From: Rikenellaceae bacterium | GTDB taxonomy: Bacteria > Bacteroidota > Bacteroidia > Bacteroidales > UBA932 | Direction: 5' to 3' | Length of the DNA stretch: 44,271 nucleotides | Assembly (NCBI GenBank): GCA_900769145.1 | Contig: CAAGFN010000070.1 | Coordinates: 1-44,271 of the forward strand | Shown here: positions 18,139-26,899 of the stretch, piece by piece | Numbering within the stretch: the stretch's first letter is position 1 | Layout of the letters: each line of letters begins with the position of its first letter | Notes under the pieces: generated by a model | Databases searched by the model: none | The model's input: only the letters and a program-made list of their open reading frames with translations | What the model was told of the DNA's origin: nothing | Position numbers and translations under genes: made by a program

Positions 18139-19356
18139 ATGATAATATTAGTCATCAACTGCGGAAGCTCTTCAATCAAGTATCAGTTGCTTGATATGAA
18201 GAATGACGACGTGTATGATGTCCTCGCGAAGGGACTCGTGGAGAAGATCGGTCTCGAGACCGGATGCCTTCAGCATACCGCCACAGGGAAGGATAAATAT
18301 GTTATAGACCTTCCGATACCTGACCATAAGGTAGGAATGAAACTCGTCCTCGATGCCCTTACGGACGCAGAGCACGGAGTCCTCAAGTCACTCGATGACA
18401 TTGAGGCTGTAGGACACAGGATTGTGCACGGAGGCGAGTACTTCTCGACCAGCGCTCTTGTCAATGAGGATGTTCTCAAGAAGATTGAGATCTGCTGCGA
18501 TTTCGCTCCTCTCCACAACCCTGCGCATCTCCTTGGAATCAGGGCGGTACAGGCTGTGCTTCCTTCTGTCCCTCAGGTGGTTACGTTCGATACAGCATTC
18601 CACCAGTCAATACCTCCTTACGCATTTATGTACGGTCTCCCATACGAGAATTATTCCAAATACAGAGTCCGCAAGTATGGTGCGCACGGAACCAGCCACC
18701 AGTTCGTGGCCGAGAAGGGTGCCAAGTTTGCCGGCCTGGATGTGAACAACTCCAGAATCATCACCTGCCATCTCGGAAACGGCAGTTCCATCACTGCCGT
18801 GCTGAACGGCAAGTCCATTGATACATCAATGGGATTCACTCCGCTTGACGGCGTGGTTATGGGAACCAGATGCGGCAGCATTGACCCGAACATTATCCCT
18901 TATCTGATGAAGAAGGACAATCTGACTCCTGACCAGATGACCGAGATAATGAACAAGAAGAGCGGTTTCCTCGGCATTTCGGGTGTTTCTTCAGACGCCC
19001 GCGACCTGGATGCCCGCGCCAATGCCGGTGACCAGAGGTGCAAGCTTGCCCTCAAGATGCTGACTTACGGTGTCATCAAGTATATCGGCCAGTTCGCAGC
19101 AGTGATGAACGGTGTGGACCTCATCGTGTTCACGGGCGGTATCGGGGAGCACAACAGCCGTCTCCGCCGCAGGGTCTGCGAGAATTTCTCCTATCTCGGA
19201 CTGAAGTTCGACTACGAGGCCAATACTGCTTTCGGCGAGGATGCCATGCTTTCGCTTCCTGATTCGAAGGTGAAGGTGGCATTGATCACGACTGACGAAG
19301 AAATCGTCATTGCCCGTGACACCATGCACATTGTTATGAGTGAAGAAGAAAACTGA
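18139..19356 (+). CDS. ackA: Acetate kinase
   Basis: Interconverts acetyl phosphate + ADP and acetate + ATP, the energy-yielding end of acetate fermentation. From ATG 18139 the protein has 405 residues, the usual AckA length (butyrate kinases are about 355). ASKHA-fold motifs: NCGSSSIKY at the N-terminus with Asn7; GHRIVHGGEYF; DTAFHQSIPP with the catalytic Asp; GAHGTSHQ; CHLGNGSSI; MGTRCGSIDP; and FTGGIGEHN. The next gene, the phosphate acyltransferase, starts 8 nt downstream, giving the classical two-step acetate branch in one operon. Confidence 0.96.
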   Translation: MIILVINCGSSSIKYQLLDMKNDDVYDVLAKGLVEKIGLETGCLQHTATGKDKYVIDLPIPDHKVGMKLVLDALTDAEHGVLKSLDDIEAVGHRIVHGGEYFSTSALVNEDVLKKIEICCDFAPLHNPAHLLGIRAVQAVLPSVPQVVTFDTAFHQSIPPYAFMYGLPYENYSKYRVRKYGAHGTSHQFVAEKGAKFAGLDVNNSRIITCHLGNGSSITAVLNGKSIDTSMGFTPLDGVVMGTRCGSIDPNIIPYLMKKDNLTPDQMTEIMNKKSGFLGISGVSSDARDLDARANAGDQRCKLALKMLTYGVIKYIGQFAAVMNGVDLIVFTGGIGEHNSRLRRRVCENFSYLGLKFDYEANTAFGEDAMLSLPDSKVKVALITTDEEIVIARDTMHIVMSEEEN

Positions 19357-19364
19357 TTTATACT

Positions 19365-20273
19365 ATGATTACAAGTTTCGCAGATGTGTTTGCAGACCTT
19401 AAGGAAAAGGGTATCTGCAAGAAGATGATTGCCGCCTGGGCAGTAGATGAGCATACTATCGAGGCTGCTTCCAAGGCTGTTGACCTCGGTTTTGTATCCG
19501 CCACCCTCGTGGGTGATGCGAAGATGATTGCCGAAGTGTGCGGAAAGCACGGCATTGACATTGCCAAATTCGAGATTGTTGACAATCCGGATGAACTCAA
19601 GGCAGTGGCACAGGCCGTTAAGATGGTTCATGACGGAGAGGGAGATGTCCTGATGAAGGGCCTTTGCAGCACCGACAAGTTCCTCCGCGCAATTCTCAAC
19701 AAGGAAACCGGTCTCCTTCCGCCGAAGGCTCTCCTGAGCCACGTTGGCGTTATCGAGAGCCCGAACTACCACAAGCTCATCTTCCTGACTGATATGGCTG
19801 TGGTTCCGCTTCCTGACCTGAAGCAGAAGATGACATTGACCAACTATGTTGTGAAGGTGGCCAAGTCTTTCGGCATCGCGAAGCCGAAGGTGGCTTTCGT
19901 TGCCGCTTCCGAGCAGGTTCTCGCTTCAATGCCTGCCTGTCTTGAGGCTGCCGCTCTTGCCAAGATGGCTGATCGCGGACAGATCAAGGGCTGCATTGCT
20001 GACGGCCCTCTTGCACTTGACGTTGCCATTGACCAGGAGTCAGTGGAAATCAAGAAGCTCACCAGCCCTGTAGCCGGTGACGCAGACTGTCTCGTGTTCC
20101 CGAATATCGAGTCTGCCAATGTTTTCTGGAAGACCAATTCCAAGCTTGCTGACGGTGTCCGCCAGGCAGGTATGCTGGTAGGTACCACTGCACCTTGCAT
20201 CCTGGCAAGCCGTGCCGACAGTGTTGACACCAAGCTCAACTCCATCGCCGAGGCTGTTCTCAGCGTCCTGTAA
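19365..20273 (+). CDS. Phosphate acyltransferase, Ptb-like (probably phosphate acetyltransferase)
   Basis: Exchanges CoA for phosphate on an acyl-CoA, giving the acyl phosphate used by the adjacent acetate kinase. At 302 residues it is one PTA_PTB domain, the size of phosphate butyryltransferases, not of classical Pta. Recognisable segments are ATLVGDAKMI, DVLMKGLCSTDKFLRAIL, LSHVGVIESP and a late CLVFPNIESANVFWK, the Ptb-like signature. Pairing with a clear acetate kinase argues that the physiological substrate is acetyl-CoA, though homology-based pipelines would often call it phosphate butyryltransferase. The operon ends at a strong terminator just downstream. Confidence 0.85.
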   Translation: MITSFADVFADLKEKGICKKMIAAWAVDEHTIEAASKAVDLGFVSATLVGDAKMIAEVCGKHGIDIAKFEIVDNPDELKAVAQAVKMVHDGEGDVLMKGLCSTDKFLRAILNKETGLLPPKALLSHVGVIESPNYHKLIFLTDMAVVPLPDLKQKMTLTNYVVKVAKSFGIAKPKVAFVAASEQVLASMPACLEAAALAKMADRGQIKGCIADGPLALDVAIDQESVEIKKLTSPVAGDADCLVFPNIESANVFWKTNSKLADGVRQAGMLVGTTAPCILASRADSVDTKLNSIAEAVLSVL

Positions 20274-20294
20274 GACATTGAATAGATTTCATAT

Positions 20295-20333
20295 AAAAAG
20301 AGAAGCTGACTTATCGATCAGCTTCTCTTTTTT
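20295..20333 (+). terminator. Intrinsic terminator of ackA-pta
   Basis: agagaagctga (20299-20309) and tcagcttctct (20318-20328) form a perfect 11-bp stem with an 8-nt loop, flanked by an A-run and a T-run, so it could work in both directions. Confidence 0.9.
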
Positions 20334-20342
20334 CTGCATTAT

Positions 20343-20497
20343 GCGGATGGCAGGGATTGAGGAGGACTCCGTTCGCTTCGCTCACTTCGGACCCTCCCAA
20401 CGTATCCTGCGTGGCCTTTGGCCACTTGTCTCCGTCGGGCACCCTCCCGCTACACGAGTCCGCGGGTGGACACGCCTCCTCAATCCCTGCCATCCGC
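20343..20497. repeat. Long-armed inverted repeat element IR1
   Basis: Two 23-nt arms (20343-20365 and 20475-20497, left arm starting gcggatggcagggattgagg) are perfect reverse complements around a 109-nt interior. The interior holds a nested hairpin gtggcc-ttt-ggccac (20411-20425) and the block cgggcaccctcccgc. Read on the minus strand the interior resembles that of IR3. It lies between convergent genes, just after the ackA-pta terminator and 22 nt beyond the YhcH-family stop codon. No coding potential is apparent. Confidence 0.85.
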
Positions 20498-20519
20498 CTC
20501 CTTTCTGCATTGCTGTTTT

Positions 20520-21098
20520 TTACCGCTGGGCTACCGGAATTTTGACAACGACCTTCCTTGATTTTTCGGAAGCATCACCTATTGCCATGCTCGGCATATG
20601 GGCATCGAACGGGAAATATATGCCTACCATGCCCTCCTTCAGTACGACTTCCTGTACCTCCACTCCTTCTGCAGGCCCGTTCATCATTCCGTAGTCATCG
20701 TTCTCCTTGTAATCCTCCAAATTGACTGTCAAATCAGCCAGTGGCAGAACATAACATTTCTCCTCACCATTCACAATGTATTGTAAATCAATATATTTCC
20801 TGTGATACTCGAAATCCCCCTCAAGTCTGGTTTCATAGTCAATGACATTGGCAAACGCCTCCGTCCCCGGAATCTCGTGCCTGCCGGCCTGCAATGCTGC
20901 CAGGTCATTTCTCTCGATAAATGCCAATGCGGCATCCCAGGCATTCTTGTTTGCCCTGTATTCCCCGGCCAGGGCTTCCTTGCCTTCGGGGGTCATTTCG
21001 GCATTCTGGAATGTTGCAGGGACCTTGTCGCCCTTATTTGCACAGGATGAGAATAGTAGTATTCCCAATGCAGCTAAGATGTCTTGGATCTTTTTCAT
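20520..21098 (-). CDS. YhcH/YjgK/YiaL family lipoprotein
   Basis: Cupin-fold protein of the YhcH/YiaL family (DUF386), linked in other bacteria to sialic acid, beta-galactoside or uronate use and suggested to act as a sugar anomerase or epimerase. The first 20 residues form a lipoprotein signal with lipobox FSSC, so it is probably membrane-anchored in the periplasm or at the surface, whereas most family members are cytoplasmic. The fold motifs are EYHRKYIDLQYIVNGEE, the metal-site-like FPFDAHMP and the end KVVVKIP. The 192 residues are the usual 150 plus signal and linker. It is divergent from the glycosidase operon, which includes a sialidase-like protein. Confidence 0.85.
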   Translation of the reverse strand: MKKIQDILAALGILLFSSCANKGDKVPATFQNAEMTPEGKEALAGEYRANKNAWDAALAFIERNDLAALQAGRHEIPGTEAFANVIDYETRLEGDFEYHRKYIDLQYIVNGEEKCYVLPLADLTVNLEDYKENDDYGMMNGPAEGVEVQEVVLKEGMVGIYFPFDAHMPSMAIGDASEKSRKVVVKIPVAQR

Positions 21099-21140
21099 TG
21101 TAAATATTGGTTTAACCCTGCTAATTTAATAAAAATGATG

Positions 21141-21148
21141 TAAATTTG
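21141..21148 (+). promoter_or_regulatory. Possible -7 box for the glycosidase operon
   Basis: TAAATTTG is a full -7 match, but no TTTG-like -33 box lies 19-21 nt upstream. The leader would be about 113 nt. A regulated promoter needing an activator is possible. Confidence 0.3.
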
Positions 21149-21267
21149 CTATAGCACATCTATGGGTAATGCCATCTTCCCTTGTCGCCGGTCTGGCAGC
21201 CTCATACGTTTTCAGCCTCGTTGATAGGAAGATTTGTGGGAATAATTAGCTATCAATACCTTATACT

Positions 21268-23118
21268 ATGAACATCCAAAAAGGACTGTCGGCTATCTTC
21301 GTTGTCGCTCTACCGGTTTTTATCTCCTGCTCGCAGGATGACTCCTCCAAGAAAATCACGGCGGTTGATTTTTCTAAGGTCAAAATTGAGGACTCGTTCT
21401 GGGCCCCGAGACTGGACAAGCATTTTTCCGCTACTCTGCCTGTCTGCATTGACCAGATTGAGAATAAAACGGGAAGAATCAGGAATTTCGAGAATGCGGC
21501 CAAGGGTGAGGGCAAGCACTCCGGAATTTTTTTCGATGACTCAGATGTCTATAAGGCAATGGAGGGAATTGCATATACGCTTGTGAATCACCCGGATGCT
21601 GCTCTGGAGGCCAAGGCTGACGAGTGGATTGACAAGTTTGCGGCAGCGCAACAGCCTGACGGTTACATAAATACATTTTACACTTTGACTGGCCTGGAGA
21701 AACGCTGGGTCAATATGGACAAGCATGAGATGTACTGTGCCGGCCACATGACGGAGGCTGCTGTTGCATATTACAAGGCTACGGGCAAGCGCAAACTCCT
21801 TGATGTAGCGATAAGGATGGCGGACCACATGATGTCGGTGTTCGGACCCGGCAAACGTGATTGGGTGCCAGGCCACGAGGAAATTGAGCTGGCTCTTGTG
21901 AAACTCTATGAAGTGACCGGGGAAAAGAAGTATCTGGATTTTGCGGAATGGCTCCTTGACGAGCGTGGTCACGGGTATGGAACCAAGGGCGGCAAAAAGG
22001 AGAAGTGGAACAAGGAGTATTACCAGGACGATGTCCCTGTGCGCGAAATGACCGACATCAAGGGACATGCCGTAAGGGCAATGTATCTCTACTGCGGAAT
22101 GGCCGATGTGGCTGCCTACACTCACGATGAAGACTATATGGCTGCGCTTGACAGGCTTTGGGACGATGTCGTGCTGAGGAATATGTATGTGACTGGCGGC
22201 ATCGGCTCATCCAAGCACAATGAGGGCTTCACCGAGGACTATGATCTCCCTAATCTGGAGGCCTACTGCGAGACCTGTGCCTCTGTCGGCATGGTTTACT
22301 GGAACCAGCGGATGAACCAGTTTACAGGTGACTCAAAGTATGTCGATGTCCTCGAAAGGTCAATGTACAATGGTGCGCTGGCGGGTATTTCCCTGGCCGG
22401 CGACCGTTTCTTCTACGTCAATCCGCTTGAGTCTCTCGGGAATCATCACCGCCAGGCCTGGTACGGATGCGCCTGCTGCCCGAGCCAGATATCCCGCTTC
22501 CTGCCTTCCATCGGCAACTATCTCTACGGCGTTTCCGATGATGCTCTCTGGGTCAATCTCTTCATTGGCAGCACTGCCGAGGTTTCGCTCGGACGCCGAA
22601 ATGTCAAGCTTACTCAGGAAACCGGTTATCCTTGGTCCGGTGATGTTAAACTGACAGTCAATGCTGATGCCTCATTCAAAAAGGAGCTCAGGGTTCGCAT
22701 TCCGGGCTGGTGCGAGGCTTATTCGTTGACAGTCAATGGAGAAACTGTTGAGGCTCCTGCAGATAAGGGATATGCGGTGATTTCCCGCAAATGGAATGAC
22801 GGGGATTGTGTCGACCTGTCAATGGAGATGCCTGTAAAAATGGTTGCTGCGGATGAGCGTGTCAAGACTGACGAGGGCAAGCGGGCTATCCAGCGAGGAC
22901 CTCTTGTATATTGTATGGAAGAGGTTGACAATCAGGATTATGACGATGTCGTACTTTCCTCTTCTTCAATATTGAACCCTGCATTCGATGCCGAACTTCT
23001 CGGCGGTGTTGTCCGTATTGACGGTGAGACTGACGGGCAGCCGTTCCGCCTCATCCCTTACTATAGCTGGGACAACCGCGAGGCCGGCCGGATGAAGGTG
23101 TGGATAGAATACAAATAA
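21268..23118 (+). CDS. Glycoside hydrolase family 127 (beta-L-arabinofuranosidase type), lipoprotein
   Basis: Predicted to release beta-linked L-arabinofuranose, as found on plant arabinans and extensins. 616 residues with a signal peptide ending in lipobox FISC, so lipid-anchored. The (alpha/alpha)6 domain carries the GH127 active site: Glu319 in NEGFTEDYDLP, Glu335 and Cys337 in ETCAS, and the pair Cys403/Cys404 in GCACCPSQ. These align with Glu322, Glu338, Cys340, Cys417 and Cys418 of the bifidobacterial HypBA1, where Cys417 is the zinc-bound nucleophile. The C-terminal third is beta-rich. All key residues are present. It is first in a three-gene glycosidase operon; the next gene starts 8 nt after its stop. 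Confidence 0.92.
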   Translation: MNIQKGLSAIFVVALPVFISCSQDDSSKKITAVDFSKVKIEDSFWAPRLDKHFSATLPVCIDQIENKTGRIRNFENAAKGEGKHSGIFFDDSDVYKAMEGIAYTLVNHPDAALEAKADEWIDKFAAAQQPDGYINTFYTLTGLEKRWVNMDKHEMYCAGHMTEAAVAYYKATGKRKLLDVAIRMADHMMSVFGPGKRDWVPGHEEIELALVKLYEVTGEKKYLDFAEWLLDERGHGYGTKGGKKEKWNKEYYQDDVPVREMTDIKGHAVRAMYLYCGMADVAAYTHDEDYMAALDRLWDDVVLRNMYVTGGIGSSKHNEGFTEDYDLPNLEAYCETCASVGMVYWNQRMNQFTGDSKYVDVLERSMYNGALAGISLAGDRFFYVNPLESLGNHHRQAWYGCACCPSQISRFLPSIGNYLYGVSDDALWVNLFIGSTAEVSLGRRNVKLTQETGYPWSGDVKLTVNADASFKKELRVRIPGWCEAYSLTVNGETVEAPADKGYAVISRKWNDGDCVDLSMEMPVKMVAADERVKTDEGKRAIQRGPLVYCMEEVDNQDYDDVVLSSSSILNPAFDAELLGGVVRIDGETDGQPFRLIPYYSWDNREAGRMKVWIEYK

Positions 23119-23126
23119 TCTTCAAG

Positions 23127-24170
23127 ATGAAATTCAAACTTTTCATAGCCGTATTGTCCATTGCGCTCCTGTTTCAGGAAGTCAATGGCTTTGCGGCTTC
23201 TGACTCATTGAAAGTCAGTACTATATGGAACAATGGCGACCATAGTGCCTTTACCTCGCTGGTGAGATTCAAGGGACGCTGGTACTGCTCTTTCCGGGAA
23301 TATGACTCCCATATTTTCAATGCAGAAGGGGCGGCCGAGGGTCGTGTCCGCATAATTTCTTCCAAGAATGGCAGAAAATGGGAGTCCGTGGCCTGTTTTG
23401 GCTTGCCTTTATGCGATCTCAGGGACCCGAAACTGTCAGTTATGCCTGACGGCCGGCTTATGGTAATAATCGGAGGCTCGTATTATCGTGACAAGAAACT
23501 TGTGGACAGGGTACCACAGGTGACATTTTCCCGGGACGGCCGGAATTTTACTCCTCCCATGGCATGCGGGGTATATACTGATTTTTCAAAGAGCCCGAAC
23601 TGGATTTGGCGTGTGACCTGGAATGGTGATACCGGATACGCCGTCTGCTATACCCAGAAGGGCAATGACAATGATGCGTTCCTGTCCCTTGTCTCCACGA
23701 AGGACGGTATAAGATATGACCTTGTCCGGAAGTTCGAGTTCCAAGGCTTCCCCAATGAGACCACGGTCAGGTTTCTCAATGACGGTCGTATGCTGATGGC
23801 TGTCCGCCGGGATGGGTCCAATTCCAGGATGCTCTGGGGTATATCAGAGCCACCATATACTGACTGGCAGTTTGACGAGGAGGATTTCCGAATAGGAGGC
23901 CCGGACTTCATTTCTCTTCCTGACGGCAGGATTTTGCTGGCAGGACGCTCGTATAATGAGGATGGTCCAAGGACATCTATCTGGGTCGGTGATGTGGAGG
24001 GCGATTTCCGGAAAGTCATTGACCTGCCTTCCTCGGGTGACTGTTCCTATCCTGGACTTGTGGTCAAGGGAAGAAGGCTCTATGTCAGTTATTACACAAA
24101 GCCGGAGAATGAGAAGAATCCGGCCAGGACGGAAATCAGGTTTGCAGTAATACCTCTTAAGAATCTATAA
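23127..24170 (+). CDS. Secreted sialidase-like (BNR/Asp-box) beta-propeller
   Basis: The ATG at 23127 (MKFKLFIAVLSIALLFQEVNG...) gives a typical signal peptide; an in-frame GTG at 23100 would overlap the GH127 gene. The mature protein of about 325 residues looks like a six-bladed propeller: Asp-box-like turns SSKNGRKWES, SRDGRNFT and STKDGIRYD are spaced through it, with an early FREYDSH and a central RRDG, places where sialidases carry substrate-binding arginines. It may be an exo-sialidase or a related exo-glycosidase of other specificity; sequence alone does not settle this. It lies between GH127 and GH36 genes with gaps of 8 and 2 nt, so it should act on the same glycan. Confidence 0.72.
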   Translation: MKFKLFIAVLSIALLFQEVNGFAASDSLKVSTIWNNGDHSAFTSLVRFKGRWYCSFREYDSHIFNAEGAAEGRVRIISSKNGRKWESVACFGLPLCDLRDPKLSVMPDGRLMVIIGGSYYRDKKLVDRVPQVTFSRDGRNFTPPMACGVYTDFSKSPNWIWRVTWNGDTGYAVCYTQKGNDNDAFLSLVSTKDGIRYDLVRKFEFQGFPNETTVRFLNDGRMLMAVRRDGSNSRMLWGISEPPYTDWQFDEEDFRIGGPDFISLPDGRILLAGRSYNEDGPRTSIWVGDVEGDFRKVIDLPSSGDCSYPGLVVKGRRLYVSYYTKPENEKNPARTEIRFAVIPLKNL

Positions 24171-24172
24171 TT

Positions 24173-26332
24173 ATGTGGAAGTCAATATCTGCGGCTCTCC
24201 TTGCCGCTTTTTGCCTTGCCATCGGAGCAGATGCGGCGGAAGTAATCAGAATCAAGGCCAGGACAACCGAGCTTGTATACCGGGTTGAAAGGGACGGCAG
24301 CCTGATTTTCAGGCATTACGGTCTTCTGTCGGGTGATGGTGCCGGGTATTCAGACAACATTTTCAGCCCGGCAGAGGCATATCCTTCATCGGGAGGCCAG
24401 ACCTATATTGAACCTGCATTGTCAGTGGTGCATTATGATGGCTCGATTGTGACGCAACTCAGGTACGATAAATCTGAAACGAGAGGCAATGAAACAGTTA
24501 TATACTTGAGTGACAGGGTGATGAGTCTCGGGATTGAACTTCATACAGAGACATTTCCAGGCAGCGATGTGCTGAGACAATGGGTGGTTGTCAGGAATGA
24601 TGAGCCGGGGGAAATCGTATTGAAATCCTGCAGTTCCGCATTCCTGAACTTCAGGTCTGGACAGTATTGGCTCACACATTTCCACGGTGCGGCCGAGGGT
24701 GAGATGCAGAGGGAGCAGACTCCGCTTGGCCATGGATTCTATGTGCTTGATTCAAAGCGGGGTACAAGGGTTGGCAGATATGACAATCCTTCATTTCTCC
24801 TGTCGGGTTCTCCTATACCTTCTGAAGATACTGGACTCTGCATTGGAGGAGCCATGGAGTGGTCCGGCAACTTCAGATTTACATTCGAGACTGACGCAAC
24901 CAATTCATTGAATGTCACCTGCGGTACAAATCCGGTGATGGGGGAGAGGAAACTTTCTCCGGGAGAAGCCTATTGTACACCTGCTATGTTGTTGACATAC
25001 AGTGAGGAAGGCTGTGGACGGGTATCCCGTGAATTCCACGACTGGGCTCGAAGGCATTGTCTTCGCCACGGGGATGCCCCTATGCCTGTGGTCCTGAATA
25101 GCTGGGAAGGTGCCTATTTCACATTCAATGAGAAACTGCTGACGGCAATGATGGACGATGCGGCGGATATGGGAATTGAGATGTTCGTCCTGGATGACGG
25201 CTGGTTCGGGAACAAGTATCCCCGTGACAATGCCGCAGCCGGCCTGGGAGACTGGCAGGTCAACAGAAAGAAACTTCCGCGTGGCTTGAATTATCTCTCG
25301 GATTATGCGGCAAGGCGTGGGCTCAAGTTCGGTATCTGGATCGAGCCGGAGATGGTCAATCCGAAAAGCGAGCTGGCTGAGAGGCATCCGGAGTGGATTA
25401 TAGCCAGCCCGGGCAGGGAGCCTATGTATCAGCGCAACCAACTCCAGCTGGACCTGTCGAATCCGGATGTTCAGGATTTCGTGTTCAAGTCAGTGGATGA
25501 TTTATTGAATTCAGACAAAGATATTGTCTATGTAAAGTGGGATGCGAACCGTCATATAGACCAGCCCGGCTCTACATATCTGCCGGCTGACAGGCAGATG
25601 CATATCTATGTGGACTATATCAATGGCCTGTACTCAGTATATGACAGGCTCAGGGCCGCTCATCCTGACGTGATTTTCCAATGTTGCTCCTCAGGAGGCG
25701 GCCGGCTGGATTATGGCGCTCTCCGCTGGCATGAGGAGTTCTGGGCTTCAGACAATACGGATCCTCTTTCCCGTCTGAAAATCCAGTTCAGCGAGAGTAT
25801 GATTTACCCTCCGAAGGCAATGGCATCACATATTTCCGCATCTCCAAATCATCAGACCGGGAGAATTTTTCCGCTGAAGTTCCGGATTGACGTGGCAATG
25901 TCCGGTCGTCTCGGAATGGAACTCCAGCCAAACAATCTGACCGGGGATGAGAAGATAATGGCGAAGAAAGCCATAGAGGAATATAAGCAGTATCTTCGTC
26001 CCCTGATTGTCTCAGGTGATTTGTACCGTCTGATTTCCCCTTACGACAATGACTTCTTCGCATCTGAGATGTTCGTCTCCAAGGATGGCCGCCAGGCTGC
26101 CCTCTATGTCTGGTGTACCGACTATGATGCCAAGCGCAGCCGTCCGGCTCTCCGCCTGAAGGGCCTTGACCCCACAGCGAAATACCGCCTGACCGAGCTG
26201 AACTCCGAAAAGCGTACTCTCCTCGGAACACAGGAGGTATTCACGGGGGATTTCCTGATGAATGCCGGCGTAGTCTCCAGCATCTGCAAGCCATACCAGA
26301 GCGGTGTATATTTTTTCGAGGCCGTGGAATAA
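24173..26332 (+). CDS. Alpha-galactosidase, glycoside hydrolase family 36
   Basis: Hydrolyses terminal alpha-galactose from oligosaccharides such as raffinose or from galactomannan side chains. 719 residues with signal peptide MWKSISAALLAAFCLAIGAD, so periplasmic or secreted. Order of parts: N-terminal beta-supersandwich (to about 300), catalytic barrel (FVLDDGWFGNKYPRD, GIWIEPEMVNP), C-terminal beta domain. The nucleophile is Asp457 in VKWDANRH and the acid/base Asp527 in ASDNTD; their spacing of 70 is the same as in characterised GH36 enzymes. FQCCSSGGGRLDYG is the family sugar-binding loop. All active-site residues are present. Third gene of the GH127 operon. Confidence 0.95.
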   Translation: MWKSISAALLAAFCLAIGADAAEVIRIKARTTELVYRVERDGSLIFRHYGLLSGDGAGYSDNIFSPAEAYPSSGGQTYIEPALSVVHYDGSIVTQLRYDKSETRGNETVIYLSDRVMSLGIELHTETFPGSDVLRQWVVVRNDEPGEIVLKSCSSAFLNFRSGQYWLTHFHGAAEGEMQREQTPLGHGFYVLDSKRGTRVGRYDNPSFLLSGSPIPSEDTGLCIGGAMEWSGNFRFTFETDATNSLNVTCGTNPVMGERKLSPGEAYCTPAMLLTYSEEGCGRVSREFHDWARRHCLRHGDAPMPVVLNSWEGAYFTFNEKLLTAMMDDAADMGIEMFVLDDGWFGNKYPRDNAAAGLGDWQVNRKKLPRGLNYLSDYAARRGLKFGIWIEPEMVNPKSELAERHPEWIIASPGREPMYQRNQLQLDLSNPDVQDFVFKSVDDLLNSDKDIVYVKWDANRHIDQPGSTYLPADRQMHIYVDYINGLYSVYDRLRAAHPDVIFQCCSSGGGRLDYGALRWHEEFWASDNTDPLSRLKIQFSESMIYPPKAMASHISASPNHQTGRIFPLKFRIDVAMSGRLGMELQPNNLTGDEKIMAKKAIEEYKQYLRPLIVSGDLYRLISPYDNDFFASEMFVSKDGRQAALYVWCTDYDAKRSRPALRLKGLDPTAKYRLTELNSEKRTLLGTQEVFTGDFLMNAGVVSSICKPYQSGVYFFEAVE

Positions 26333-26406
26333 AGTGCAATGACATTCCTGCTGGGTCAGCCACGTCTGCCCGAAAATCACCTCATTAGCAGAAGTCTATT
26401 GATAAA

Positions 26407-26525
26407 CCAGTGAACAAGGCCCTGCCTCTGGGATAGCTGTGGAAGGGGTGCTTGTTCACTGGAGGGCTCTGGATGGCCTCAGTGAGCAAGTGGTATTGCT
26501 ACAGGCCATTGTAGAGGGGGTTGCT
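26407..26525. repeat. Double-hairpin direct repeat, copy DR-A
   Basis: Hairpin 1: perfect 12-bp arms ccagtgaacaag (26407-26418) and cttgttcactgg (26451-26462) with a 32-nt loop. Hairpin 2 (about 26485-26525): inner stem ctaca-ggccat-tgtag, with outer agcaa/ttgct. A similar unit in the same orientation lies at 27930-28050, on the other side of the RAYT-like gene. Confidence 0.85.
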
Positions 26526-26673
26526 GCTTTTCATTCTGACATTACTCAATCCGCTCGGTAAGCATCCCCGCAATGTCGTTGACAGACGATATAAGTATGC
26601 ATCACGCACATTGATTCGCTCGTGCAGCTGGTCTCTGCGGTTCACGGCCACTGGCGTAATGCTGCAACAGGGT

Positions 26674-26834
26674 AGTTGCCGTAAGGCTCCGCCAGAGCGT
26701 GGCCGGCCGCACTACCTGTGACAGTAGCCTCCCGTAAAGACGGCGCAAATCTAAAAGATAGAGACTCCCGGAGGAACGAAGTTCCGTAGGGTGGATAGAG
26801 CGAAGCGGAACTCTGGCGGAGCCTTACGGCAACT
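26674..26834. repeat. Long-armed inverted repeat element IR2
   Basis: 24-nt arms (26674-26697, starting agttgccgtaaggctccgcc, and 26811-26834) are perfect reverse complements around a 113-nt interior. The interior contains gtggccggccgcac and tagggtggatagagcgaagc, which partly echo the interior of IR1. It lies 65 bp beyond the stop codon of the RAYT-like gene. Arm sequence is unrelated to those of IR1 and IR3. Confidence 0.85.
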
Positions 26835-26899
26835 CCACGTTACACACAATAACGAAATCGCAGGGTGCAGCAAGCACAATTTGTCGAAGACCGCCACTT

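Larger units (their letters stand above)
26333..26899. other. Non-coding repeat region between GH36 and the RAYT-like gene
   Basis: 567 bp without a convincing gene, between convergent stop codons. It contains the double-hairpin repeat DR-A (26407-26525) and the long-armed inverted repeat IR2 (26674-26834). The stretch 26526-26673 holds nothing recognisable. No terminator with a T-run was found for the GH36 operon. Confidence 0.7.

Noticed and set aside
26674..26834. IR2 as a classical insertion sequence
   Set aside because: The interior is 113 nt with no frame and no target-site duplication could be identified; a small non-autonomous element remains possible.
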